From: CAVPCZ01 sp963779225
GTDB taxonomy: Bacteria; Bacteroidota; Ignavibacteria; UBA10030; UBA6906
Length of the DNA: 64,000 bases
Direction of reading: 5' to 3'
Assembly: GCA_963779225.1 (NCBI GenBank)
Contig: CAVZWW010000003.1
Coordinates: 3,100,001 to 3,164,000, forward strand
The position numbers and the translations under genes are program-made. This document shows positions 43,414 through 56,345 of this stretch, piece after piece (position 1 is the first letter of the stretch; every line of letters starts with the position of its first letter). The notes under the pieces were generated by a model. The model saw only the letters and a program-made list of their open reading frames with translations. It did not search any database and had not been told where the DNA came from.

Positions 43414-45807
43414 ATGGCAACAATGGGTATGTTGCTCCTGTTGGTCGTAGTCCTCCTTGCCGTTTTCATCGCACGCGTGTCAATACTCGGTTCCCTGGTT
43501 GAGAAACTCCGGGTCAGGCTGGATCAACTCGAGCGGACACTGAGCGAATTGGGGGCCGATGGCGGAAAAGCGCGGGCCGTGACTTCCGGGTTGCCTTCCG
43601 GATCTCCCGCAGCTGCGACTTCTGCTCCCGCCCCCTCCGCTCCGGGTCCTCCTGCTCAAGCACCCTCCACTTCGGGTCCTCCTGCTCAGCCACCTTCCAC
43701 CGTTGTGCCCGGATTCCACGAACCCTCTGTGCCCATCCCTTCTCCCGTTCAGCCGGCCGTCAGCCCGCCATCCCGCACCCGGGAAGAATGGGAAGCCATC
43801 ATCGGCGGCAAACTTCTGAACCGGATAGGCGCCCTCGCCCTCCTCATCGGGATAGGGCTCTTTCTCAAATATGCATTTGATAACGATTTGATCAGTGAGA
43901 CCGTGCGAGTCCTCATAGGCGTCGGCATCGGGTTTGCCTCTCTTTTCGGGGCGTACAGGACGGAGAGGAAAGGATTCAAGGTGTTTGCGCAGGGACTTGC
44001 GGGAGCCGGGATAGGCATTCTCTACCTCTCGGGATACGCATCGTTCAATTACTACCATATCATCTCGCAGCCGGTGGCGTTCGTGCTCCTGGCGGCGCTG
44101 ACGATGATGTCGCTGGAGATCGGCACGAGGTATGATTCCCTTGCCGTTTCCCTGTTCGGATGGCTCGGGGGCATCCTGACGCCGATGATGCTCGGCACCG
44201 GTGACTCAAACGAAGCCGGGCTTTTTGGATTTCTTGCTTTCCTGAACCTGGGCGTCATTCTCGTCCTTCTGCGCAAAAAGACATGGATGGGCCTCGAAGT
44301 CCTCGCGTTGATCGGTACCTACGCATGGTATCTCCTCTGGTTTGCAGACGCCTACACTCCTGCCGACCTGCCGCTCACGCTATTTTTCCTTGCGTTGTTC
44401 TGGGTGTTCTTCCACGGTTATGACCTCTTCTGCGCGCTTCGGGGCGCGTCGTATCTGCCGGACCTTCGCCGTCTTGTTGCGGCCCTGCATGCGCTGACCA
44501 TGTACGGCGCCCTTTACGCCCTTCTGGAGACGGGTCACCCGGCATACACAGGCCTGGCCACGGTGGCGGCGGCGGTGCTGTACGGTGCTTCTGCGACGCT
44601 GGTCAGGCTGCGCGCCCCGAAGGAAACCGCAGTGGTGGCGCAGTATACGCTTGCCGCTGTTTCATTTGTCGCCGTTGCCGTAGCGGTGGAGTTCGAACGG
44701 TTTACCATAATCATACTCTGGGCGGCTGAGGCGTGCAGCCTCTACTGGCTGGGCGTGAAGAAATCACTCCCGTACCTTCGTGTTTCAGGAGAAATCCTGT
44801 TCGGAGTCACAGCCCTCACACTCCTATCGCTGGATGGATCGCTCGGGTACGCCCCGCTGGAGGAGTTTCGCGCGTTGCTGAACATCCGTGCCGCCGCCTA
44901 TTTCTGGGTGGCGGCCACACTTGCCTTTGCGGCTATCACCGCTGGGCGAGCACGAGAGCCGGAGCAGCCGGTGGTGGCCGAGGCCTTTCACTACGGATGG
45001 ATATCTATGCTGTTCGTTCTCCTCACGGTGGAAACGAATGATCTCTTTCGATTCTGGAACGTGGGCGCGGACGGATTGGAGAAAACGTATTCCCTCTTTG
45101 CGCGGTTGATGGTCCTGGCCGCGGTGTGGAGCGTGTACTCGCTCGGGTTGTCTGCGGTCGGCCGGTGGAACGCCACGCGGTCTGCACTGTTTTCCGGAAT
45201 GTGGCTCGTTCTGGGAGCCGGCTGCCTTGCAGGCCTCAGAGGGCTAGCCTTTGACCCCTTGAACATCTACACTCCGGTGTCGAACATCCGGGTGGGAATG
45301 ATCCTTGTTGCCCTCGTCGCCCTTGTCATACATGTCTACCAGGCAAGGGCGTATTCCTACCGCTCAGAATGGATTCCCGAGATGGCCGGGGTCATGCGCA
45401 TCGTGGGGGTCGCTCTCGTGCTTGTACTCCTGACGAGTGAAGTGCGTGATTCCTTCCAGAAGCTTATCATGGAGATCGTTGAGGGCGGGGAGGCATCGGC
45501 AGGACGAACGGAGATCACGCGTCTTGAAAACCTTGAACAGCTGTCGCTTTCCGCCTCATGGCTCTTTTTCTCGGTCGTTCTGATGATCCTGGGAATCTGG
45601 AAACGGACCCGCAACATCCGGATCATGTCGATAATATTGTTCGGTATCGCCATTCTGAAGATTTTCATCTACGACCTTTCGTTCCTGGACACCCTGTACC
45701 GGATCGGATCGTTTGTCGGACTGGGTGTCATTCTGCTTTCCGTGTCGTACCTCTACCAGCGGTACAAGGCGGTGATCCTGGAACCGGGGGAGGGAAAAGG
45801 GGCCTAG
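43414..45807 (+). CDS. DUF2339 polytopic membrane protein
   Basis: A 797-residue inner-membrane protein. It has an N-terminal anchor, a short coiled-coil-like helix (LVEKLRVRLDQLERTLSEL), and a Pro/Ala/Ser-rich linker (about residues 55-120) containing two near copies of a STSGPPAQ-type unit. The DUF2339 signature WEAIIGGKLLNRIGALALL follows at about 127-145, with some 20 further membrane helices. DUF2339 proteins are widespread in Bacteroidota and Proteobacteria and have no established function. It has its own promoter; the 140 bases after it hold the proS promoter. Confidence 0.9.
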   Translation: MATMGMLLLLVVVLLAVFIARVSILGSLVEKLRVRLDQLERTLSELGADGGKARAVTSGLPSGSPAAATSAPAPSAPGPPAQAPSTSGPPAQPPSTVVPGFHEPSVPIPSPVQPAVSPPSRTREEWEAIIGGKLLNRIGALALLIGIGLFLKYAFDNDLISETVRVLIGVGIGFASLFGAYRTERKGFKVFAQGLAGAGIGILYLSGYASFNYYHIISQPVAFVLLAALTMMSLEIGTRYDSLAVSLFGWLGGILTPMMLGTGDSNEAGLFGFLAFLNLGVILVLLRKKTWMGLEVLALIGTYAWYLLWFADAYTPADLPLTLFFLALFWVFFHGYDLFCALRGASYLPDLRRLVAALHALTMYGALYALLETGHPAYTGLATVAAAVLYGASATLVRLRAPKETAVVAQYTLAAVSFVAVAVAVEFERFTIIILWAAEACSLYWLGVKKSLPYLRVSGEILFGVTALTLLSLDGSLGYAPLEEFRALLNIRAAAYFWVAATLAFAAITAGRAREPEQPVVAEAFHYGWISMLFVLLTVETNDLFRFWNVGADGLEKTYSLFARLMVLAAVWSVYSLGLSAVGRWNATRSALFSGMWLVLGAGCLAGLRGLAFDPLNIYTPVSNIRVGMILVALVALVIHVYQARAYSYRSEWIPEMAGVMRIVGVALVLVLLTSEVRDSFQKLIMEIVEGGEASAGRTEITRLENLEQLSLSASWLFFSVVLMILGIWKRTRNIRIMSIILFGIAILKIFIYDLSFLDTLYRIGSFVGLGVILLSVSYLYQRYKAVILEPGEGKGA

Positions 45808-45888
45808 CGCTCGCGCAACGATTCCACCGGTTGGTCGACCACATCTCACAACTCCGTACCGCGGCGCGGTGTGGAATTCTTCACCTTC

Positions 45889-45917
45889 TTGCTTCCCCTC
45901 TGCTAATTTTTTATCTT
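45889..45917 (+). promoter_or_regulatory. promoter of proS
   Basis: TTGCTT (45889-45894), 17 bases, TATCTT (45912-45917). A second TATATT at 45919-45924 lacks a matching -35. Confidence 0.45.
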
Positions 45918-45947
45918 ATATATTCGTACCACAATCCCAAGACTTCC

Positions 45948-47663
45948 ATGCGACTGAGTAACGGCTTTATCCCCACTGTGAAGGAAACCCCTGCTGAAGC
46001 GGTTATCCCGAGCCATCAACTGATGATCCGCGCCGGAATGATCCGGGCGCTGGCCGCAGGGATCTACACCTTTCTCCCGCTCGGATACCGCGTGATGCTC
46101 AAGGTCATGCAGGTGATCCGCGAAGAGATGGATGCCATCGGCGGACAGGAACTCCACCTGCCCGCGTTGAGTCCGATCGAGCTCTGGGAAGAGACCGGTC
46201 GTGTGAAGGCGTTTGGTGACATCCTCTTCCATCTGAAGAATCGTCCGCTGGTCCTTGCCCCGACGCACGAAGAGGTTATATGCTGGCTCGCCAAGAACAA
46301 CGTGTCATCGTATAAGGACCTGCCGCAAATCTGGTATCAGATCCAGGAGAAATTCAGGAACGAACCGCGCCCGAGGTCGGGCGTGCTTCGCGGTCGCCAG
46401 TTCCTGATGAAAGACAGCTACACTCTTGATGCCACGTGGGAGGCTCTCGACACGGCGTATGATCTGCACGCGAAGGCATACAGAAACATTTTCACACGCT
46501 GCGGCCTGAAGTTCTTTGTCGTCGGCGCATCCAGCGGCGCCATGGGTGGAACAGGCTCACAGGAGTTCATGATGGAGTCGGAAGCCGGCGAGGATGTCAT
46601 TGCCCTCTCCGCCGACGGCGAGTATGCTGCAAACATGGAGGTGGCCACGTCGGTCATGCCTCCGGCTCCCCACGAGCAGGACCCGGGACCCCTCGAAGAG
46701 ATCCACACGCCGAATGTCAAGACGATCAACGATCTGGCACTCTTTCTGAATGTGGATCATGGCCGTCTCGCCAAATCGGTGGTCTACTGGTCGGACGACA
46801 CTCCGGTTCTGGTGCTGATGATGGGCACCGATGAACTGAATGAATCGAAGCTGATGGGCGTGCTCGGGACTGAGGTGAGGCCCATTGAACCCGAGAATCT
46901 GTTGAATCTGACCGGAGCCGACGGGGGGTCCATCGGGCCGGTCGGACTGCGCGAACGGACTGCGGCCGCGGGGAAGTTCAGGATTATCGCGGACAGGCGC
47001 CTTGAAGGCGCCAACAATCTGATCAGCGGCGCAAACAGGAACGATTACCATATCAAGAACATCGACCTTCAACGGGACTGCAGCATAGACGGATACTACG
47101 ACTTGCGCATGGTGCAGGAGGGAGAGGAAAGCCCTGACGGGCATGGTCCGATCCGGGTTGTGCGCGGTGTCGAACTCGGACATATCTTCAAACTCGGGAC
47201 GAAGTACTCCGATGCCCTCAACGCCAAATTCCTGGATGAACACGGAAAGGAACAACCGATCATCATGGGAAGCTACGGCATCGGGGTGGAACGTATTGTG
47301 GCCTGCCACATCGAGCAGAATCATGATCGGGATGGGATTATCTGGGACGTCGCGCTGGCTCCATTCCAGTTCCATCTGATCGCTGTCGGGACAAAGAGCC
47401 AGGCGGTAGTGGAAACAGCGGAAACCCTCTATTCGGCACTGCAAAAGGAAGGCTGGGAAGTGCTCTTCGACGACCGGAAGGAGGTGAGTCCCGGGTTTAA
47501 ATTCAAAGATGCAGACCTTCTCGGGATGCCCTATCAGGTGATCGTCGGCGAGAAGAATCTTGCGGCCGGGAAGATTGAGTTGAAAGAGCGGAAAACGGGA
47601 ACCAGGCGGCTTATACCCAGGGAAGAGCTGCTGGACGAATTGAAGAAACTCCAGAAGGAATGA
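45948..47663 (+). CDS. proS: prolyl-tRNA synthetase, bacterial type
   Basis: A 571-residue class II aminoacyl-tRNA synthetase. Motif 1 region (LPLGYRVMLKVMQVIREEMD), motif 2 (FRNEPRPRSGVLRGRQFLMKD), the INS editing domain inserted between motifs 2 and 3 (about 225-390), motif 3 (GSYGIGVERIVACHIEQNHD), and the C-terminal anticodon-binding domain (WEVLFDDRKEVSPGFKFKDADLLGMP) are all present. The length is that of the bacterial long form, which clears Ala-tRNA(Pro). ATG 45948 is chosen since the frame upstream overlaps the DUF2339 gene and its promoter. Its last four bases overlap an aldehyde dehydrogenase gene. Confidence 0.97.
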   Translation: MRLSNGFIPTVKETPAEAVIPSHQLMIRAGMIRALAAGIYTFLPLGYRVMLKVMQVIREEMDAIGGQELHLPALSPIELWEETGRVKAFGDILFHLKNRPLVLAPTHEEVICWLAKNNVSSYKDLPQIWYQIQEKFRNEPRPRSGVLRGRQFLMKDSYTLDATWEALDTAYDLHAKAYRNIFTRCGLKFFVVGASSGAMGGTGSQEFMMESEAGEDVIALSADGEYAANMEVATSVMPPAPHEQDPGPLEEIHTPNVKTINDLALFLNVDHGRLAKSVVYWSDDTPVLVLMMGTDELNESKLMGVLGTEVRPIEPENLLNLTGADGGSIGPVGLRERTAAAGKFRIIADRRLEGANNLISGANRNDYHIKNIDLQRDCSIDGYYDLRMVQEGEESPDGHGPIRVVRGVELGHIFKLGTKYSDALNAKFLDEHGKEQPIIMGSYGIGVERIVACHIEQNHDRDGIIWDVALAPFQFHLIAVGTKSQAVVETAETLYSALQKEGWEVLFDDRKEVSPGFKFKDADLLGMPYQVIVGEKNLAAGKIELKERKTGTRRLIPREELLDELKKLQKE

Positions 47664-49093
47664 GCACGGCCATGCCCGCCCATCCCCTCTATATCGATGG
47701 CGCCTGGCGCACGACGGCTTCCGTCCGGGAGGTGCGGAGTCCCTACGAAGGTCTCGTAGCAGGGGTGGTATGCCAGGCCGGTGCCTCAGATGTGGATGAC
47801 GCCATTGCGGCGGCAACAAGGGTTTTTGGGGAAACGAAGAAACTCCCGAGTTTCCAGCGCGCCGAGATTCTCTCGGACATTTCCCACCGGCTGTCGGAAC
47901 GAAAGGAAGAATTTGCCCGGACGATCACCGGGGAAACAGGCAAACCAATCTCCCTGGCGCGGGGTGAGGTAGACCGGAGCATCTTCACGTTTTCCATAGC
48001 GGCGGAGGAGGCACGGCGCAACGAAGGCACCGTGCTCCCGCTAGATCTTAATGCCCAGTCTATTGGAAGATTCGGACTGGTCAGGAGATTCCCTCTGGGG
48101 CCTGTTGGCGCCATTACCCCGTTCAATTTTCCCTTGAATCTCGTCTCCCACAAAGTCGCTCCGGCTATTGCCGTGGGGAATCCTGTAGTCCTTAAGCCCT
48201 CGTCCAGCGCCCCCATGACAGCTCTCCTCCTGGCAGAAATCGTTAGCGAGTCTTCATTGCCGAAGGGGGCATTCAACGTCATATGCTGCACTGGAAGTGA
48301 AGCGGCGCAACTCTTTTTGGATGAACGCATTAAGCTTATTAGCTTTACAGGGAGTCCAGCTGTAGGTTGGCCCATTAAGGCTCAGGCAGGGAAAAAACGG
48401 GTTGTGCTCGAATTGGGCGGAAACGCAGGGGTGATCGTGGAGCCGGACGCAGACAGAGAACTGGCCCTGACGAAGATCCTGACCGGAGGTTTCGCAAACG
48501 CCGGGCAGTCCTGTATTTCCGTGCAAAGAGTTTACGTCCATGCCGACATCTGGGAGAGTTTTGTCCCGGAACTCGTGAATGGGGCTGGAAAAATCCCGGT
48601 GGGCGATCCGTGGGAGGAATCCACAGTAGTGGGACCCATGATTACCGGGCAGGCCGCGCAGCAGGTTGAAGAATGGATCGCTGCCGCGGTGGCCGGCGGA
48701 GCACGCATCCTGTGCGGTGGCAGCCGGAAAGGGGCAATGTTCGAACCGACAATCCTCACTGACGTCAGGCCGGACATGAACGTGAATTGCAGAGAAGTGT
48801 TTGCTCCCGTGATTACTGTGGAGAGGTACCAGACCTTTGCGGCAGCTCTGGGCCGCGTAAATGATTCGGATTTCGGGCTCCAGGCCGGTGTGTTCACGCG
48901 TGACCTCCGGAATGCGTTCAAGGCCTACGAAGAGCTGGAGGTGGGCGGAGTCGTCATCAACGACGTTCCCACATACCGGATTGACCACATGCCTTACGGA
49001 GGGATCAAGGATTCCGGTTTCGGCCGGGAGGGAATCCGGTATGCGATGGAAGAGATGACAGAACTCAAACTTCTCGCACTCAACTCGCTTTAA
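47660..49093 (+). CDS. NAD(P)-dependent aldehyde dehydrogenase
   Basis: A 477-residue enzyme of the aldehyde dehydrogenase superfamily. The catalytic Cys285 is in FANAGQSCISVQRV and the general base Glu251 in VVLELGGNAG. The cofactor segment FTGSPAVGWPIKAQAG and the C-terminal FGREGIRYAMEEMTEL are typical of the group that includes lactaldehyde and glyceraldehyde-3-phosphate (non-phosphorylating) dehydrogenases. The substrate is not resolved. Translational coupling with proS (4-base overlap) is unusual and may only reflect compaction; no proline-catabolic enzyme is nearby. Confidence 0.93.
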   Translation: MSTAMPAHPLYIDGAWRTTASVREVRSPYEGLVAGVVCQAGASDVDDAIAAATRVFGETKKLPSFQRAEILSDISHRLSERKEEFARTITGETGKPISLARGEVDRSIFTFSIAAEEARRNEGTVLPLDLNAQSIGRFGLVRRFPLGPVGAITPFNFPLNLVSHKVAPAIAVGNPVVLKPSSSAPMTALLLAEIVSESSLPKGAFNVICCTGSEAAQLFLDERIKLISFTGSPAVGWPIKAQAGKKRVVLELGGNAGVIVEPDADRELALTKILTGGFANAGQSCISVQRVYVHADIWESFVPELVNGAGKIPVGDPWEESTVVGPMITGQAAQQVEEWIAAAVAGGARILCGGSRKGAMFEPTILTDVRPDMNVNCREVFAPVITVERYQTFAAALGRVNDSDFGLQAGVFTRDLRNAFKAYEELEVGGVVINDVPTYRIDHMPYGGIKDSGFGREGIRYAMEEMTELKLLALNSL

Positions 49094-49195
49094 GAACACG
49101 ACTTCGACCGGTCTCCTTAGTGCAAGTTCGGGCCCACCGCAGGGTTTGTGTCAGAGCTGCTGGAAAAGTTGTTGAGAACTTCCCGTTGGACTCAC

Positions 49196-49224
49196 TTGAC
49201 TTTCCCCCTCCGGGTGAATACAAT
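49196..49224 (+). promoter_or_regulatory. promoter of the dnaE operon
   Basis: TTGACT (49196-49201), 17 bases, TACAAT (49219-49224), about 107 bases before the ATG at 49331. Confidence 0.6.
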
Positions 49225-49330
49225 GGGCTGGCAGGATGTTGCGTCCGCGTTTTGAAGTAAGCATCACCGTCCGGACTCCTGAAAAACACGATTTTCAAAA
49301 CGCTTTCCTATCGGCAGAGCCACTGAAGAA

Positions 49331-52833
<3,503 letters not shown>

Positions 52834-52837
<4 letters not shown>

Positions 52838-53157
52838 AGCCTGTACATGTAACCGATGCGACGTTTGAAGCTGAAGTCCTGAAGTCGCCACTGCCCGTGC
52901 TCGTCGATTTCTGGGCTGTCTGGTGCGGCCCGTGCAAGATGATCGCTCCGGTGGTGGACGAAATCGCTACGGAGTATGCCGGCAAGCTGAAAGTCGCAAA
53001 GATGGACGTGGACAACAACATGCGCGTACCGATGGATCTCTCGATACGGAGCATCCCAACGCTGATGATCTTCAAGGGCGGGAAAGTGGTGGAGCAGGTG
53101 ATCGGGGCGGTACCGAAGAAAGGATTGCTCGAGAAGATACAACCGCATCTTGCCTGA
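52834..53157 (+). CDS. trxA: thioredoxin
   Basis: A 107-residue cytosolic thioredoxin with the WCGPC active site (Cys31, Cys34) inside VDFWAVWCGPCKMIAP, the buried Asp in LVDFW, and the cis-proline loop IRSIPTLMIFKGG. It reduces protein disulfides at the expense of thioredoxin reductase, which is not encoded here. Its ATG overlaps the dnaE stop (ATGA), so the two are translated together. It is followed after 29 bases by a small membrane-anchored gene. Confidence 0.96.
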
Positions 53158-53186
53158 GCGCTTCTGGTGAATTCAAGGGGGGGACC

Positions 53187-53690
53187 ATGAAACGTCCATT
53201 GCTGCGGCTTCTTCCGGTTGCAGTTCTTGTCCTCGCAGTCTACCTGTTTGTCCGCCTGTCGGTTTCCAGCAACACCGTTCCAAAGTCCCTCGGCGCGCTT
53301 GAACTCGAGCGCGCCGTCACGGGGGACGATGCGCGCGCCCTCGTGGATAGAATGCACAGTCGCGCCGTCTCCCCATCCCGGAGCACGGTGGGCCTTTACG
53401 GCGGCCCGCAGGGAGAAGCCACACTCTACATCTCCCTGTATGCTCACGCCGACTCCGCCGCAGCCGTTCTGGAGCAGATGGCGCAGGGGATCGAACGCCC
53501 CTCCAGCCCGTTTCATCAGCTCCGCCTCCTTCCGGCTGCCGGATATCGCACATACATGTGCCTCGGCATGGGACAGGCGCATTTCTTCTTCGCCTGCGGG
53601 GAGCAGCTTGTCTGGCTGTCCGTCGATATTCCGCTGGCGCAGGCGACGCTCGACGCGGTGGTACAGGAGGTATGTGTAAACGCGAGGTGA
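53187..53690 (+). CDS. membrane-anchored hypothetical protein
   Basis: A 167-residue protein with one N-terminal hydrophobic anchor (about residues 5-27) and a compact periplasmic domain (GALELERAVTGDDARALVDR, then several strands and HFFFACGEQLVWLSVDIP). I do not recognise a family. A longer frame upstream overlaps trxA, but the ATG at 53187 follows AAGGGGGGG and starts directly with the anchor. It ends 4 bases before the thioredoxin-family gene, so it lies in the dnaE-trxA transcript. Confidence 0.72.
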   Translation: MKRPLLRLLPVAVLVLAVYLFVRLSVSSNTVPKSLGALELERAVTGDDARALVDRMHSRAVSPSRSTVGLYGGPQGEATLYISLYAHADSAAAVLEQMAQGIERPSSPFHQLRLLPAAGYRTYMCLGMGQAHFFFACGEQLVWLSVDIPLAQATLDAVVQEVCVNAR

Positions 53691-53694
53691 CCGG

Positions 53695-54318
53695 ATGATT
53701 GCTCCAGCGCATGTCTTCGACGGCCGACTGTCGGGAGGGATGAGTTATGCGGAATATCAACAACTCCTGATTGCGTTTGCCGGGCGGCGACCCGAAGAAG
53801 CTCTTTCGGAACGAGACCGTAAACACATTCTTACCGGCCCCCTGAATCTGCAGCGCGCCTCGCGCATCAACCGCACATACACTCCGTCTGCAGAAATCGC
53901 CGCTGCCATGCAACGCATGGACGCGCATCAGACATGGCTCGTGCTTTCGGAACCCTGGTGCGGCGACTCGGCACAGTGCGTTCCGTACATTGCCGGCATA
54001 GCCGCCCTCTCGACATCAGTCAATCTGCGGTTTCTTCTGCGTGATGCCAACCCCGATGTGATGGATCTCTATTTGACGGAGGGGAAACGGAGCATCCCCA
54101 AGCTCGTGGCGTTCAACGGCACGGGTGAGGAAATCTTCCGCTGGGGTCCCCGGCCGCTCGAAGCGCAGAAGTTGGTGGACCGGATGCTGGCGGAGGGGCT
54201 GGAGAAAAGCGTCCGCCTTGAACGGCTGCACCTCTGGTACGGAAGAAACCGCGGCAAGGCTATCGAGGATGAGCTGTTACATCTGGTGTTGCGGTGGCCT
54301 GACGGGCCGGCTTCCTGA
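53695..54318 (+). CDS. thioredoxin-family protein with single-cysteine WCGDS site
   Basis: A 207-residue cytosolic protein. A helical N-terminal part is followed by a thioredoxin fold with the site SEPWCGDSAQCVPYI near residue 87-101, where the second active-site cysteine is replaced by Ser (a further Cys is 4 residues on). The cis-proline segment reads RSIPKLVAFNGTGEEIFRWG. This single-Cys variant is common in Bacteroidota and probably works as a disulfide or adduct-forming protein rather than a standard reductase. It is the last gene of the dnaE-trxA run and converges with plsC. Confidence 0.85.
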   Translation: MIAPAHVFDGRLSGGMSYAEYQQLLIAFAGRRPEEALSERDRKHILTGPLNLQRASRINRTYTPSAEIAAAMQRMDAHQTWLVLSEPWCGDSAQCVPYIAGIAALSTSVNLRFLLRDANPDVMDLYLTEGKRSIPKLVAFNGTGEEIFRWGPRPLEAQKLVDRMLAEGLEKSVRLERLHLWYGRNRGKAIEDELLHLVLRWPDGPAS

Positions 54319-54323
54319 TACTC

Positions 54324-55109
54324 CTACCCACCGAGGGCGGGAACGTCCGATCCGGCCATGGCATCTGCCGCCGCGACATCAACGTTTCTTGACTCTGCAA
54401 GCTTCTTCAGTATCTTTGCACGCACATCGTCACGCAGTCCCTGAACGTCTTTGACCCCGTACTTTTCGACCGCCACCGGATCCAGAACGGTGATCTGGAT
54501 TTGCCGCGGTGGTCCGAACTTCCAGCTCCGTTTGGGAAGAGCATCATGTGAGCCCTCCACCACCACGGGCAGCACCGGAACGCGGGCACGAAGGGCCAGA
54601 TGGAACGCTCCGTCCGTGAACCTTCCGAGCCTTCCGTCGGGAGAGCGAGTCCCCTCGGGGAAAAACATGACGGGGCACCGGTTCTCCAGAACACGCAGAG
54701 CGCGGATTAGGGTTTTCGCCCCGCTGCGTGCGTCGCCCCGGTTTACCGAAATGTCCGACGACAGATGCATCATCCAGCCAATGATGGGAATCCTGAAAAG
54801 CTCCTCCTTGCCCACCCACTTCATCTCCCAGGGGAGATGAGAAATCAACGGGATATCCGCAAGGGATTGGTGATTGCTGACTACGACGAACGGGATCCGT
54901 TCGCGCGGAATAGGGAATCCTGTAACGGTGACGCGCCAGGCGGGGTTCACAACGGTCATGGCAACCCCCAGGCGCCTGAACATCCGGCCGGTACGGTAGT
55001 GCACAGGATCACGGTCGAACAACCGTATCAGCGCAAGGAGAGGCAGCCAGAGCAGAACAAGTACCGTGATGGCTCCCCAGGCCCAGAGGGAGCGGAGGAT
55101 AGCTGACAT
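54324..55109 (-). CDS. plsC: 1-acyl-sn-glycerol-3-phosphate acyltransferase
   Basis: A 261-residue inner-membrane enzyme that adds the second acyl chain to make phosphatidic acid. An N-terminal hydrophobic segment is followed by the HX4D motif (NHQSLAD, His80 and Asp85) and the phosphate-binding FPEGTRS at 150-156, with VPVLPVVVEGS further on. Length and order match the PlsC family. It is divergent from htpX, each with its own promoter in the 210-base gap. Confidence 0.93.
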   Translation of the reverse strand: MSAILRSLWAWGAITVLVLLWLPLLALIRLFDRDPVHYRTGRMFRRLGVAMTVVNPAWRVTVTGFPIPRERIPFVVVSNHQSLADIPLISHLPWEMKWVGKEELFRIPIIGWMMHLSSDISVNRGDARSGAKTLIRALRVLENRCPVMFFPEGTRSPDGRLGRFTDGAFHLALRARVPVLPVVVEGSHDALPKRSWKFGPPRQIQITVLDPVAVEKYGVKDVQGLRDDVRAKILKKLAESRNVDVAAADAMAGSDVPALGG

Positions 55110-55141
55110 GGGATATCCCGAGTTTGAGAAGGTATGTATAC

Positions 55142-55170
55142 AAGGTACAATGGCGCGGGACGGGAATCAA
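55142..55170 (-). promoter_or_regulatory. promoter of plsC
   Basis: Minus-strand TTGATT (55165-55170), 17 bases, TACCTT followed by G (55142-55147). Confidence 0.55.
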
Positions 55171-55180
55171 ACCCTTTTTC

Positions 55181-55209
55181 TTGCAGGAATTGCGGCAAAA
55201 CCGTACCTT
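55181..55209 (+). promoter_or_regulatory. promoter of htpX
   Basis: TTGCAG (55181-55186), 17 bases, TACCTT followed by G (55204-55209). Its -35 is ten bases from the -35 of the divergent plsC promoter, so the two may compete or share a regulator. Confidence 0.55.
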
Positions 55210-55320
55210 GTCCTGCGCTAGACCGAAGAGAACTTTTCCCGGTCGTTCCGTTGTTTAAAGTGTCAAGGAGGCTCGCAAGAGAGCACCCTGAAGACTATTC
55301 TTGCAGAGGAAGACGAACCG

Positions 55321-56178
55321 ATGAATACTATGCGAACTTTCATGTTGATGGCGGCACTCACCGCTCTGCTTGTCCTGGTCGGAAACATGATCGGCGGCCA
55401 GAACGGGATGTTCATGGCATTTGCCTTCGCCCTTGTGATGAACTTCGGAAGCTACTGGTTCAGCGACAAGATCGTTCTCAAGATGTACGGCGGGCAGCAA
55501 TTGACCCAGCAGGATGCTCCGGACTTGTTTCAGATCGTGCAGGAACTGACGGCCCGGGGCGGGCTGCCGATGCCGAAGCTCTACATGATCCGCGGGGACC
55601 AGCCGAATGCCTTTGCCACGGGAAGAAATCCCGAGCACGCTGCCGTGGCTGTCACCGAGGGGATTGTGCGCATGCTCTCACGCGATGAACTCCGCGGCGT
55701 TCTCGCTCATGAGCTGGCCCACATCAAACACCGCGACATTCTCGTGGGGACCATTGCGGCAACCATGGCGGGAGCGATCAGTATGCTGGCACACATGGCC
55801 CAGTGGGCGATGATCTTCGGCGGCGGCCGCGGATCGGACAACCGTGAGGGAGGCAATCCCATCGCCGGGCTGGTGATGATCATCGTCGCCCCCCTGGCGG
55901 CAATGCTGATCCAGATGGCGATCTCCCGGTCTCGTGAATTCCTCGCCGACGCCGGCGGGGCGGAGATGGCCGCCAATCCGCTCTCCCTTGCCAGTGCGTT
56001 GCGGAAACTCGATTCCCGCGCGAAGCAGATTCCCATGGATGCCTCGCCGTCCACAGCCCACATGTTCATCGTAAATCCGTTGAGCGGGCGCGGGTTCACC
56101 CGCCTGTTCAGCACTCATCCGCCGATGGAAGAACGCATCGCGCGTCTGGAGGCGATGGTTCACGGCGGGGCACGGTGA
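55321..56178 (+). CDS. htpX: membrane metalloprotease HtpX
   Basis: A 285-residue inner-membrane zinc protease of family M48B that degrades misfolded membrane proteins. Two N-terminal membrane helices come first (about 7-45), then HELAH at 130-134 with a downstream Glu in SREFLADAGGAEMA as third ligand, and two further hydrophobic segments between them. The ending STHPPMEERIARLEAM is typical for the family. In other bacteria it is under envelope-stress control; here I see only a standard promoter. Confidence 0.96.
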   Translation: MNTMRTFMLMAALTALLVLVGNMIGGQNGMFMAFAFALVMNFGSYWFSDKIVLKMYGGQQLTQQDAPDLFQIVQELTARGGLPMPKLYMIRGDQPNAFATGRNPEHAAVAVTEGIVRMLSRDELRGVLAHELAHIKHRDILVGTIAATMAGAISMLAHMAQWAMIFGGGRGSDNREGGNPIAGLVMIIVAPLAAMLIQMAISRSREFLADAGGAEMAANPLSLASALRKLDSRAKQIPMDASPSTAHMFIVNPLSGRGFTRLFSTHPPMEERIARLEAMVHGGAR

Positions 56179-56345
56179 ACGGACTTCCGGCCCTCAGGCA
56201 ATCCAGCTTCTTCAGCCTGAACATGCTGGCCTGCCCGTTTCACCGTTCATCAACGGAATGGTGCGGCAGGGGAGCGGGGGCGAACCACGATCAGCTCTGC
56301 GAGCGGGAAACGTATGATGCATGACGCAGCTCCCCGGGGAGGTGC

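Noticed and set aside
43620..43740. A minisatellite in the DUF2339 gene
   Set aside because: Two near copies of a Pro/Ala/Ser codon block exist, but the linker is simply low-complexity; no longer array is present.
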